The notes: generated by a model not told the origin, from the letters alone. A stretch of DNA of 64,000 nucleotides from Omphiscola glabra (GCA_964017045.1 OZ024810.1:7247562-7311561); one strand, 5' to 3'; shown: positions 1 through 11,372, numbered from the stretch's first letter. Numbers and translations: made by a program.

Positions 1-426
1 GAGAGAGAGAGATTTTGTTTTGATCACGAGATATGCTGTGTCATACTTTGTTGTGTGTAGAGATTTTTATTTCCTCGTACAATTTTGTGCTCATTGTATT
101 TTTATATACAGTATCGGTACCAGCAAATCTGTAAGTTTATAATTTCAATCATATTTCACTTGCTGTTATTATTTAATTGAAGTTCACAAATTAAAAAGTT
201 ATTAATTGTAATTAGCTCTGGCCTTGATTGTAGTTTTATTTGGTATTATTTTTAAATGTTGGAATCGTCCTTTATTATGGACCGTTTCTAGAACGAGCCA
301 TAGTCTAAAATTAAGAGATTAAATTCTCCAATTATAACGGTCCGTAATAGCAACGGTACCAGATTGTGTTTGATTCCCTAACTCCAGCAGTTATTGATTT
401 GCCAGCATTACGTATTTTACAACAAA
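1..426. other. AT-rich sequence, no gene seen
   Basis: The window opens in a short GA run (1-12). The rest is AT-rich single-copy-looking sequence with stops in all frames. I see no RNA gene, transposon end or repeat. Confidence 0.6.
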
Positions 427-515
427 CAATTCACCAAAGACGACAATTCACCACAGACGACAATTCACCAACGACGACAATTCACCAAAGACGACAATTC
501 ACCAAACCAACCTTT
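427..515. repeat. 17-bp minisatellite, about 5 copies
   Basis: The word TTCACC recurs at 430, 447, 464, 481 and 498, an exact 17-bp period. The unit core is CAATTCACCAAAGACGA with one or two substitutions per copy. The small open frame across it is a by-product of the repeat. Confidence 0.85.
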
Positions 516-1051
516 CACAATCGATGACATTTCGTTAAGGAGACACCTCATCAGAGACGGTATTTTTCCAACGCGGCTTTAATAAATTAACTCACACACT
601 ACATTAATTTGGTTCTAAGTCATGCACATTCATATCCATGTAATAGCAGGTCCCAACCAGCCCACTAGTTACCGTACGACCTTCCATACATCAGCCGTCC
701 ACCGTCCACCATCTTGCCGTTAAGCCTACTTATTATTCCGAGTTTGCCGGCTTCTTACTGGACTCGATCACAGCGGTTCTTATTCCATTGGTGAGGTGTC
801 TTCAAAAGCCGATACAGGAAATAGCCCATTAGCAAAGTCGGGATTTGTTATAATTTAAGACAGACCTATTCTAAATTTATTGACATTTAATTTTGTGAAC
901 TATGGTTAGCAAAGACACTACCAGTGAGCCGTTTACACTACGGGGTAATTGTAGTTCGACTCCGTCTGAACCTCGACTTATCCGCATTTTCGAATGTGTA
1001 TAAGATACTCATTTGTTGGAACTATTGAGGTCACAGTTTACCACATTACAT
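516..1051. other. Unannotated spacer
   Basis: Mixed-composition sequence without a supportable gene, transposon end or tandem repeat. Confidence 0.5.
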
Positions 1052-1231
1052 TGCACATAGTGGTGCCATTGTACATTACATAGTGGCGTCATTGCACACA
1101 GTGGCAACAACGCACTTAGTGGCACCAATGTACATAGTGGCACCATTGCACTTAGTGACACTATTGCACATAGTGGCACCATTGCACATAGTGGCACCAT
1201 TGCATATAGTGGCACCATTGCACTTAGTGGT
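1052..1231. repeat. 18-bp minisatellite, about 10 copies
   Basis: Degenerate tandem units close to GCACATAGTGGCACCATT. Copies toward the right end are more uniform than those on the left, suggesting growth at the right side. Open frames on both strands here have low-complexity products and are not credible genes. Confidence 0.85.
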
Positions 1232-1290
1232 GCTTTTGACCGTGTTTGAAAATAAACAGGTTTAAACCATGTTTAGAGATGAGAATGCGT

Positions 1291-1437
1291 TCTCTTTACA
1301 TCACGTTGCTATTCTCTCGTTCTCTTTACACCACGATGCTATCCTCTCGTTCTCTTTACATCACGATGCTATCCTCTCGTTCTCTTTACATCACGATGCT
1401 ATCCTCTCGTTCTCTTTACATCACGTTGCGATTCTCG
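1291..1437. repeat. 30-bp minisatellite, 5 copies
   Basis: Units start with TCTCTTTACATCACGATGCT at 1291, 1321, 1351, 1381 and 1411. The three central copies are almost identical and the outer two carry substitutions. Confidence 0.9.
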
Positions 1438-2010
1438 CTCCGCAGACTTTTTTCTTATTAGGCCATCCGCATTTTCGATGATCTGAATTTTCTGAACTTC
1501 TGAAAACCCATCTGCATGGAAGTATTAAGAAAAAGAAGTCCGAGACAATTAAAGCAAGTTACCAAAAGTTGAAGGTACTAAATATGTTTGGTAACTTTTT
1601 GGATAGAGATATCGCCTTCGTCACTTGGAGTATAACTAGTTTTTTTTAAAGAAGACCTTCTCGAGAAGAAAAAGAAGACACATACTATAATATAAGTTTG
1701 TGCATACTTAAGAATGTGGATAAAATAATTTGAGAACTGCTGTGACACACATGTATCTATCAACCCCCCCCCCTTCTCCTCCTCTCCCTTCCCCCATCCT
1801 CCCACGGGCCCATCCTCACCGCAAACAGCTGGGTAATTAACGGGTAACAATACCGCCAGAGAAGTGACAGACCGACAGAAGAAACGGACGAGAATTATGG
1901 AAATGTCTGGTATTTCCAAGTCTGTTATCTGTAGCCGATAAGACTTTTAAATACACGACGAAATTCAGATTTATCGTTTGCTCGATAAAATTCTCAGACT
2001 TTTCTAGGAG
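1438..2010. other. Unannotated spacer with C-rich tract
   Basis: Sequence between two arrays. A CT-rich tract lies near 1765-1800. No gene or mobile element was recognised. Confidence 0.5.
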
Positions 2011-5000
2011 GGTCAGGGTTGGTCATTGGTGGTCAGGGCTGGTCATTTGTGGTCAGGGCTGGTCATTTGTGATCAGGGCTGGTCATTTGTGGTCAGGGCT
2101 GGTCATTGGTGGTCAGGGCTGGTCATTTGTGGTCAGGGCTGGTCATTGGTGGTCAGGGCTGGTCATTGGTGGTCAGGGCTGGTCATTTGTGGTCAGGGGT
2201 GGTCATTTGTGGTCAGGGCTGGTCATTGGTGGTCAGGGCTGGTCATTAGTGGTCATTGGTGGTCATTGGTGGTCATTGGTGGTCATTGGTGGTGAGAGCT
2301 GGTCATTGGTGGTGAGAGCTGGTCATTGGTGGTCAGGGCTGGTCATTTGTGGTCAGGGCTGGTCATTGGTGGTCAGGGCTGGTCATTGGTGGTCATTGGT
2401 GGTCATTGGTGGTCATTGGTGGTCATTGGTGGTCAGGGCTGGTCATTGGTGGTGAGAGCTGGTCATTGGTGGTCAGGGCTGGTCATTGGTGGTCATTGGT
2501 GGTCATTGGTGGTCAGGGCTGGTCATTGGTGGTCATTGGTGGTCAGGGCTGGTCATTGGTGGTGAGAGCTGGTCATTGGTGGTAAGGGCTGGTCATTGGT
2601 GGTCATTGGTGGTCAGGGCTGGTCATCTGTGGTCATTGGTGGTCAGGGCTGGTCATTGGTGGTCAGGGCTGGTCATTGGTGGTCAGGGCTGGTCATTGGT
2701 GGTCAGGGCTGGTCATTGGTGGTCAGGGCTGTTCATAGGTGGTCAGGGTTGGTCATTGGTGGTCAGGGCTGGTCATTGGTGGTCAGGGCTGGTCATTGGT
2801 GGTGAGAGCTGGTCATTGGTGGTCAGGGCTGGTCATTTGTGGTCAGGGCTGGTCATTGGTGGTGATAGCTGGTCATTGGTGGTCAGGGCTGGTCATTGGT
2901 GGTCAGGGCTGGTCATTGGTGGTCAGGGCTGATCATTGGTGGTCAGGGCTGGTCATTGATGGTCAGGGCTGGTCATTGGTGGTCAGGGCTGGTCATTGGT
3001 GGTCATTGGTGGTCAGGGCTGGTCATTGGTGGTCAGGGCTGGTTATTGGTGGTCAGGGCTGGTCATTGGTGGTCAGGGCTGGTTAAATGTGGTCATTGGT
3101 GGTCAGGGCTGGTCATTGGTGGTCATTGGTGGTCAGGGCTGGTCATTGGTGGTCAGGGCTGGTCATTGGTGGTCATTGGTGGTCAGGGCTGGTCATTGGT
3201 GGTCATTGGTGGTCAGGGCTGGTCATTGGTGGTCAGGGCTGGTCATTGGTGGTCATTGGTGGTCAGGGTTGGTCATTGGTGGTCATTGGTGGTCAGGGCT
3301 GGTCATTGGTGGTCATTGGTGGTCAGGGCTGGTCATTGGTGGTCATTGGTGGTCAGGGCTGGTCTTTGGTGGTGAGAGCCGGTCATTTGTGGTCAGGGCT
3401 GGTCATTGGTGGTCAGGGCTGGTCATTGGTGGTCAGGGCTGGTCATTGGTAGTCATTGATGGTCAGGGCTGGTCATTGGTGGTCATTGGTGGTCATTGGT
3501 GGTCAGGGCTGGTCATTGGTGGTCAGGGCTGGTCATTGGTGGTCAGGGCTGGTCATTGGTGGTCATTGATGGTCAGGGCTGGTCATTGGTGGTCAGGGCT
3601 GGTGATTGGTGGTCAGGGCTGGTCATTGGTGGTGAGAGCTGGTCATTTGTGGTCAGGGCTGGTCATTGGTGGTCAGGGCTGGTCATTGGTGGTGAGAGCT
3701 GGTCATTTGTGGTCAGGGCTGGTCATTGGTGGTCATTGGTGGTCATTGGTGGTCAGGGCTGGTCATTGGTGGTCCGGGCTGGTCATTGGTGGTCAGGGCT
3801 GGTCATTGGTGGTCATTGGGGGTCATTGGTGGAAATTGGTGGTCAGGGTTAATCATTGGTGGTCATTGGTGGTCAGGGCTGGTCATTGGTGGTCATTTGT
3901 GATCAGGGCTGGTCATTGGTGGTCATTGGTGATCATTGGTGGTCATTGGTGGTCATTGATGGTCATTGGAGGTCATTGATGGTCATTGGTGGTCATTGGT
4001 GGTCATTGGTGGTCATTGGTTGTCAGGGCTGATCATTTGTGGTCAGGGCTGGTCATTTGTGGTCAGGGCTGGTCATTTGTGGTCAGGGCTGGTCATTTGT
4101 GGTCAGGGCTGGTCATTGGTGGTCAGGGCTGGTCATTTGTGGTCAGGGCTGGTCATTGGTGGTCAGGGCTGGTCATTGGTGGTCAGGGCTGGTCATTTGT
4201 GGTCAGGGGTGGTCATTTGTGGTCAGGGCTGGTCATTGGTTGTCAGGGCTGGTCATTGGTGGTCATTGGTGGTCATTGGTGGTCATTGGTGGTCATTGGT
4301 GGTCATTGTTGGTGAGAGCTGGTCATTGGTGGTGAGAGCTGGTCATTGGTGGTGAGAGCTGGTCATTGGTGGTCAGGGCTGGTCATTTGTGGTCAGGGCT
4401 GGTCATTGGTGGTCAGGGCTGGTCATTGGTGGTCATTGGTGGTCATTGGTGGTCATTGGTGGTCATTGGTGGTCAGGGCTGGTCATTGGTGTTGAGAGCT
4501 GGTCATTGGTGGTCAGGGCTGGTCATTGGTGGTCATTGGTGGTCATTGGTGGTCATTGGTGGTCAGGGCTGGTCATTGGTGGTCATTGGTGGTCTGGGCT
4601 GGTCATTGGTGGTGAGAGCTGGTCATTGGTGGTAAGGGCTGGTCATTGGTGGTCATTGGTGGTCAGGGCTGGTCATTGGTGGTCATTGGTGGTCAGGGCT
4701 GGTCATTGGTGGTCAGGGCTGGTCAGGGCTGGTCATTGGTGCTCAGGGCTGGTCATTGGTGGTCAGGGCTGGTCATTGGTGGTCAGGGCTGGTCATTGGT
4801 GGTCAGGGCTGGTCATTGGTGGTCAGGGCTGTTCATTGGTGGTCAGGGCTGGTCATTGGTGGTCAGGGCTGGTCATTGGTGGTCAGGGCTGGTCATTGGT
4901 GGTGAGAGCTGGTCATTGGTGGTCAGGGCTGGTCATTTGTGGTCAGGGCTGGTCATTGGTGGTGAGAGCTGGTCATTGGTGGTCAGGGCTGGTCATTGGT

Positions 5001-6759
5001 GGTCAGGGCTGGTCATTGGTGGTCAGGGCTGATCATTGGTGGTCAGGGCTGGTCATTGGTGGTCTGGGCTGGTCATTGGTGGTGAGAGCTGGTCATTGGT
5101 GGTAAGGGCAGGTCATTGGTGGTCATTAGTGGTCAGGGCTGGTCATTGGTGGTCATTGGTGGTCAGGGCTGGTCATTGGTGGTCAGGGCTGGTCAGGGCT
5201 GGTCATTGGTGCTCAGGGCTGGTCAGGGCTGGTCATTGGTGCTCAGGGCTGGTCATTGGTGGTCAGGGCTGGTCATTGGTGGTCAGGGCTGGTCATTGGT
5301 GGTCAGGGCTGGTCATTGGTGGTCAGGGCTGTTCATTGGTGGTCAGGGCTGGTCATTGGTGGTCAGGGCTGGTCATTGGTGGTCAGGGCTGATCATTGGT
5401 GGTGAGAGCTGGTCATTGGTGGTCAGGGCTGGTCATTTGTGGTCAGGGCTGGTCATTGGTGGTGAGAGCTGGTCATTGGTGGTCAGGGCTGGTCATTGGT
5501 GGTCAGGGCTGGTCATTGGTGGTCAGGGCTGATCATTGGTGGTCAGGGCTGGTCATTGGTGGTCAGGGCTGGTCATTGATGGTCAGGGCTGGTCATTGGT
5601 GGTCAGGTCTGGTCATTGGTGGTCATTGGTGGTCAGGGCTGGTCATTGGTGGTCAGGGCTGGTCATTGGTGGTCAGGGCTGGTCATTGGTGGTCAGGGCT
5701 GGTCAATGGTGGTCAGGGCTGTTCATTGGTGGTGAGAGCTGGTCATTGGTGGTCATTGATGGTCAGGGCTGGTCATTGGTGGTCAGGGCTGGTCATTGGT
5801 GGTCATTGGTGGTCAGGGCTGGTCATTTGTGGTCATTGGTGGTCAGGGCTGGTCATTGGTGGTCAGGGCTGGTCATTGGTGGTCATTGGTGTTCAGGGCT
5901 GGTCATTGGTGGTCATTGGTGGTCAGGGCTGGTCATTGGTGGTCAGGGCTGGTCATTGGTGGTCATTAGTGGTCAGGGCTGGTCATTGGTGGTGAGAGAC
6001 GGTCATTTGTGGTCAGGGCTGGTCATTGGTGGTCAGGGCTGGTCATTTGTGGTCAGGGCTGGTCATTGGTAGTCATTGATGGTCAGGGCTGGTCATTGGT
6101 GGTCATTGGTGGTCATTGGTTGTCATTGGTGGTCAGGGCTGGTCATTGGTGGTCATTGATGGTCAGGGCTGGTCATTGGTGGTCAGGGCTGGTGATTGGT
6201 GGTCAGGGCTGGTCATTGGTGGTGAGAGCTGGTCATTTGTGGTCAGGGCTGGTCATTGGTGGTCAGGGCTGGTCATTGGTGGTGAGAGCTGGTCATTTGT
6301 GGTCAGGGCTGGTCATTGGTGGTCATTGGTGGTCATTGGTGGTCAGGGCTGGTCATTGGTGGTCAGGGCTGGTCATTGGTGGTCAGGGCTGGTCATTGGT
6401 GGTCATTGGTGGTCATTGGTGGTCATTGGTGGTCAGGGTTAATCATTAGTGGTCATTGGTTGTCAGGGCTGGTCATTGGTGGTCATTGGTGGTCAGGGCT
6501 GGTCATTGGTGGTCATTGGTGATCATTGGTGGTCATTGGTGGTCATTGATGGTCATTGGAGGTCATTGATGGTCATTGGTGGTCTATGGTTGTCATTGAT
6601 GGTCAGGGCTGGTCATTGGTGGTCATTGGTGGTCAGGGCTGGTCATTGGTGTCAGGGCTGGTCATTGGTGGTCAGGGCTGGTCATTGGTGGTCAGGGCTG
6701 GTCATTGGTGGTCAGGGCTGGTCATTGGTGGTCAGTGCTGGTCATTGGTGGTCAGTGTT
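2011..6759. repeat. Large decamer minisatellite, about 474 units
   Basis: The array is built from two 10-bp words, A = GGTCATTGGT and B = GGTCAGGGCT, plus rarer variants such as GGTCATTTGT and GGTGAGAGCT. The commonest arrangement is A-B, giving a 20-bp unit, with frequent runs of A and only three clear B-B junctions (near 4711, 5181 and 5211). From 2011 to 6650 every decamer stays in register; the first one-base loss is at 6651. Internal duplications are visible: rare variants at 2191-2320 recur at 4201-4360, and 3601-3980 recurs about 2,590 bp downstream. Three forward frames are open because three decamers make ten codons without a stop; I do not regard them as genes. Confidence 0.97.
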
Positions 6760-6850
6760 TGCAGATAATTTGTCATGGAATGGTAAGGTTTGTAGATTTG
6801 TCATTGGTTTCCAGGGTTTGAGGATGTGGCATGGCTTGCAAATGTTGGTA
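6760..6850. repeat. Degenerate bridge between two arrays
   Basis: This short stretch shares words with both neighbours. Around 6791-6807, GTAGATTTGTCATTGGT joins the 27-bp array word GTAGATTTGTCAT to the decamer word GTCATTGGT. It may be the diverged edge of one or both arrays. Confidence 0.5.
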
Positions 6851-8292
6851 GCTTTGTCATGAGTTGTCAATTCAGTAGCTTTCTCATGAGTTGTCAATTC
6901 AGTCGATTTGTCATGAGTTGTCAATTCAGTAGATTTGTCATGAGTTGTCAATTCAGTAGATTTGTCATGAGTTGTCAATTCAGTAGATTTGTCATGAGTT
7001 GTCAATTCAGTAGATTTGTCATGAGTTGTCAATTCAGTAGATTTGTCATGAGTTGTCAATTCAGTAGATTTGTCATGAGTTGTCAATTCAGTAGATTTGT
7101 CATGAGTTGTCAATTCAGTAGATTTGTCATGAGTTGTCAATTCAGTAGATTTGTCATGAGTTGTCAATTCAGTAGATTTGTCATGAGTTGTCAATTCAGT
7201 AGATTTGTCATGAGTTGTCAATTCAGTAGATTTGTCATGAGTTGTCAATTCAGTAGATTTGTCATGAGTTGTCAATTCAGTAGATTTGTCATGAGTTGTC
7301 AATTCAGTAGATTTGTCATGAGTTGTCAATTCAGTAGATTTGTCATGAGTTGTCAATTCAGTAGATTTGTCATGAGTTGTCAATTCAGTAGATTTGTCAT
7401 GAGTTGTCAATTCAGTAGATTTGTCATGAGTTGTCAATTCAGTAGATTTGTCATGAGTTGTCAATTCAGTAGATTTGTCATGAGTTGTCAATTCAGTAGA
7501 TTTGTCATGAGTTGTCAATTCAGTAGATTTGTCATGAGTTGTCAATTCAGTAGATTTGTCATGAGTTGTCAATTCAGTAGATTTGTCATGAGTTGTCAAT
7601 TCAGTAGATTTGTCATGAGTTGTCAATTCAGTAGATTTGTCATGAGTTGTCAATTCAGTAGATTTGTCATGAGTTGTCAATTCAGTAGATTTGTCATGAG
7701 TTGTCAATTCAGTAGATTTGTCATGAGTTGTCAATTCAGTAGATTTGTCATGAGTTGTCAATTCAGTAGATTTGTCATGAGTTGTCAATTCAGTAGATTT
7801 GTCATGAGTTGTCAATTCAGTAGATTTGTCATGAGTTGTCAATTCAGTAGATTTGTCATGAGTTGTCAATTCAGTAGATTTGTCATGAGTTGTCAATTCA
7901 GTAGATTTGTCATGAGTTGTCAATTCAGTAGATTTGTCATGAGTTGTCAATTCAGTAGATTTGTCATGAGTTGTCAATTCAGTAGATTTGTCATGAGTTG
8001 TCAATTCAGTAGATTTGTCATGAGTTGTCAATTCAGTAGATTTGTCATGAGTTGTCAATTCAGTAGATTTGTCATGAGTTGTCAATTCAGTAGATTTGTC
8101 ATGAGTTGTCAATTCAGTAGATTTGTCATGAGTTGTCAATTCAGTAGATTTGTCATGAGTTGTCAATTCAGTAGATTTGTCATGAGTTGTCAATTCAGTA
8201 GATTTGTCATGAGTTGTCAATTCAGTAGATTTGTCATGAGTTGTCAATTCAGTAGATTTGTCATGAGTTGTCAATTTAGTAGATTTGTCAGG
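6851..8292. repeat. 27-bp satellite, about 53 near-identical copies
   Basis: The 27-bp unit contains TTTGTCATGAGTTGTCAATT followed by CAGTAGA. The first two or three copies and the last carry substitutions; the roughly 50 interior copies look identical. Because 27 is a multiple of three and the unit has no stop, long frames run on both strands (a 9-residue repeat each way). They lack any domain and end where the array ends, so I treat them as non-coding. Confidence 0.97.
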
Positions 8293-8397
8293 GACTGTCA
8301 GGATCTATCGATCTATCGGAGTAGATAATTCTATGCGACATTCATACATTAAAATGTTCTATGACTTCACCATGAGCATTTAAGAATTTAAACAAGA
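8293..8397. other. Short spacer between satellites
   Basis: About 100 bases of non-repetitive sequence separating the 27-bp and 21-bp arrays. Nothing recognisable. Confidence 0.6.
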
Positions 8398-9566
8398 ATT
8401 CATAACCTGGCTATATGTATTCATAACATGACAATGTGTATTCATAACCTGACTATATGTATTCATAACATGACAATGTGTATTCATAACCTGACTATAT
8501 GTATTCATAACCTGACTATGTGTATTCATAACCTGACTATGTGTATTCATAACCTGACTATGTGTATTCATAACCTGACTATGTGTATTCATAACCTGAC
8601 TATGTGTATTCATAACCTGACTATGTGTATTCATAACCTGACTATGTGTATTCATAACCTGACTATGTGTATTCATAACCTGACTATGTGTATTCATAAC
8701 CTGGCTATATGTATTCATAACCTGACTATGTGTATTCATAACCTGGCTATATGTATTCATAACCTTATAATCTGTATTCATAACCTGACTATGTGTATTC
8801 ATAACCTGGCTATATGTATTCATAACCTGGCTATATGTATTCATAACCTGACTATGTGTATTCATAACCTGGCTATATGTATTCATAACCTGGCTATATG
8901 TATTCATAACCTGACTATGTGTATTCATAACCTGGCTATATGTATTCATAACCTGACTATGTGTATTCATAACCTGGCTATATGTATTCATAACCTGACT
9001 ATGTGTATTCATAACCTGGCTATATGTATTCATAACCTTATAATCTGTATTCATAACCTGACTATGTGTATTCATAACCTTATAATCTGTATTCATAACC
9101 TGACTATGTGTATTCATAACCTGGCTATATGTATTCATAACATGACAATGTGTATTCATAACCTGGCTATATGTATTCATAACCTTATAATCTGTATTCA
9201 TAACCTGACTATGTGTATTCATAACCTGGCTATATGTATTCATAACATGACAATGTGTATTCATAACCTGGCTATATGTATTCATAACATGACAATGTGT
9301 ATTCATAACCTGGCTATATGTATTCATAACCTTATAATCTGTATTCATAACCTGACTATGTGTATTCATAACCTGGCTATATGTATTCATAACCTTATAA
9401 TCTGTATTCATAACCTGACTATGTGTATTCATAACCTGGCTATATGTATTCATAACATGACAATGTGTATTCATAACCTGGCCATATGTTTTCATAACTT
9501 GATTATATGTATTCATAACCTGACCATATGTATTCATAACCTGACCGTATGTATTTATAACCTGGC
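8398..9566. repeat. 21-bp satellite with four variant types, about 55 copies
   Basis: Each unit carries TGTATTCATAAC followed by one of four endings: CTGACTATG, CTGGCTATA, ATGACAATG or CTTATAATC. Copies 8500-8700 are a uniform run of the first type; from 8700 to 9480 the four types are interleaved in recurring short orders. Both strands are open for more than 380 codons because 21 is a multiple of three. No domain or flanking gene structure supports coding. Confidence 0.96.
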
Positions 9567-9789
9567 ACTACGAATTTATGTTTTCAATTATTTTTTTCTG
9601 TTATTCCACCAAATCGTCACTCCGACTGTCCACCACTGGCGTATCCACCACATGTCTTGTAGTCATTCCCTCAGTTTAGGAACCGTAATGGTAGTCCCAC
9701 ATTCAACTGCCCACGCCCGTGCCTCGTGTCGTGATAGAGCACGCCCCCATCTCTCGCCCTGGCATCAATCAACTGGCGCCAGGTCAACG
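9567..9789. other. Unannotated spacer
   Basis: Sequence between the 21-bp satellite and the 47-bp array. No gene or transposon signal was seen. Confidence 0.5.
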
Positions 9790-9875
9790 CGTTCCACAAT
9801 ATTTGACTTTTTAAACCACGGACTTACTGTATTAATGAGTTGTACACGTATTTTATGGTAAACTACGGGGATAGT
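9790..9875. repeat. 47-bp minisatellite, left part
   Basis: Two copies of a 47- to 48-bp unit, recognisable by TTCCACAATATTTGA at 9792 and TTGTACACGTATTTTATGG at 9840. The array continues at 11,373 after a hAT insertion. Confidence 0.75.
9868..9875. repeat. 8-bp target-site duplication, left
   Basis: GGGATAGT lies directly outside the left terminus of the hAT element. It pairs with GGAATAGT at 11,365-11,372 (7 of 8 identical). Eight-base duplications are the norm for hAT elements. Confidence 0.85.
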
Positions 9876-11364
9876 CAGGCCCGGATTAAGCCATTTTAGT
9901 GCCCAAGGCACAAACCCACATAGGTGCCCCCTTCTGCCCGGGGCCCCTGAAATTTCACTGACCGTGACCGCTGGTATGTTCAATATTATTCAAAGAAAAA
10001 AGTTGTAAACAAATATGTTTTTAGTTTTTACTAATATCACTTATATAAAACATACAATAAAGTATTTCTGTATTACAAGTAATAGTTAATAAATTTTGAA
10101 ATAATAATAGACAAAAATACTTTATTTTTTATTAGATGAAAAAATCAAAAAGATATTGTCATTTAGATTTTAAAGTTTCTTTTCCTAGATTTACATCTAG
10201 CGAAGTTTTTGAGTATATCGTCAAAGTTAATTTTGCGCAACACATCTGCCTCGATCATAAGCAGAGATAAGGAATCGCGCCTTTCTTGTTTCATTGTTGA
10301 TCTATTTGGATTTTTTGTACGTTTCAACTGAGAAAAAGAGCGCTCAGTTGAACAGTTAGTAACCATTAATTTTAAATATATGCGCACGGCGATTTCAACA
10401 TTTGGAAAGGCACACTCGATGTTGTCTCTAAGAATTACTTTGTATAATTCTCCATTATTGAACGTGTTGTTTTCCGATTTTGATGCAGGAAACTTGTGGC
10501 GAATATATGAATCAAAATGTTGTAGTTCAGTACATAAATTATTGTTCAGATCTTTAGGATAAGCATTTATTAGTTCTTCACAGCACTGAGATGTTTGTGA
10601 TAGTGATACATCGACCAAACAAGAAAATCGAACTGCTACATCATTATATACTTGTCCTCGTCTACTCATTTCTGTCTCAAGTTTGTCAACAATGGCGTAG
10701 AATGCAGATATACTAAATTTGTCTATGGCATTCAGAGATACCTCAGGGGCATCACCATCAATGACCACTTTCGTTCGTTTACGATTACGGGTCAAAGTTG
10801 ACTTATAATCTACACCTGGTGTTATTATTTTTGCAGCTTCTTCAAATCTTTCAAATTCATTCCTAGATTTATGCAAGTGATCTGCTAGTGAAGAATACAA
10901 ATCAGCACACGTTTTCAAGTTCACATGCTCATTTTGTGTCTATTACTAAGGGGTTCCCGGTCGAATTAATTAATTGATGTTATTATTTTAATATTATTTA
11001 TTGAAAATATAAAAATGGTTTAAATTTTTGTATCAAACTTCCCAAACATTTTTAAAATAGAATACGACCGCATTAGTTATTTACAAGCCGAGTGAGTCCG
11101 CATGGTCCGCATTTTACTCCTTACCATTTACCAGGAGTTTTAAAAAAAATTTATGCGCGTAATTTTTAAGCATTCAAGATTGTACCAAACTTGAATGTGA
11201 ATTTTTTTTATAATGTATTTCTTCATTTTCATAGCACTTGTTCAATTTTCAGTTGTTTCTGGGCTTAAATTTGTTCAAAAAAATTTCATGAGGACTTGTG
11301 GTGCCCCCAAACGCTTGGTGCCCAAGGCACGTGCCTTGTTTGCCTAGAGGTTAATCCGGCCCTG
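9876..11364 (-). mobile_element. hAT transposon, internally deleted (1,489 bp)
   Basis: The left end is CAGGCCCGGATTAA and the reverse complement of the right end is CAGGGCCGGATTAA, a terminal inverted repeat with one mismatch. Both subterminal regions also contain GTGCCCAAGGCAC. It is bounded by an 8-bp target duplication. Inside, on the minus strand, lies only the C-terminal part of a transposase, so the copy cannot move by itself. The insertion splits a 47-bp minisatellite: removing the element plus one duplication (1,497 bp) restores the 47-bp spacing between TTGT landmarks at 9840 and 11,384. Confidence 0.92.
10163..10924 (-). pseudogene. hAT transposase, C-terminal fragment
   Basis: A 253-codon frame of a hAT-family transposase, the enzyme that cuts and pastes the element at its inverted repeats. 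Residues 173-253 match the hAT C-terminal dimerisation domain in pattern: FPNVEIAVRIYL, then CSTERSFSQLKR (about 191-202), then an R..L..L.L(M)IE segment. This resembles the ZMYM1-like group of hAT proteins. The N-terminal zinc finger and most of the RNase-H-like catalytic core, which full-length proteins of several hundred residues carry, are absent. No ATG opens the frame; it runs back to a stop just upstream, so the N-terminal part was lost by internal deletion. What remains has no stop or frameshift. Confidence 0.85.
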
Positions 11365-11372
11365 GGAATAGT
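11365..11372. repeat. 8-bp target-site duplication, right
   Basis: GGAATAGT directly follows the right terminus of the hAT element and matches GGGATAGT on the left at 7 of 8 positions. Confidence 0.85.

Noticed and set aside
2026..6768. Many overlapping W/G/H-rich frames in the decamer array
   Set aside because: Three decamers equal ten codons with no stop, so all three forward frames are open. The products are simple repeats with no family resemblance.
6742..8328. Open frames of about 500 codons on both strands
   Set aside because: They coincide exactly with the 27-bp satellite. The unit is a multiple of three without a stop, so both strands stay open. No domain, signal or intron-exon structure is present.
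8398..9566. CRISPR-like array
   Set aside because: Units are contiguous with no unique spacers, the unit is 21 bp, there are no cas genes, and the window is eukaryotic. The same reasoning applies to the other arrays.
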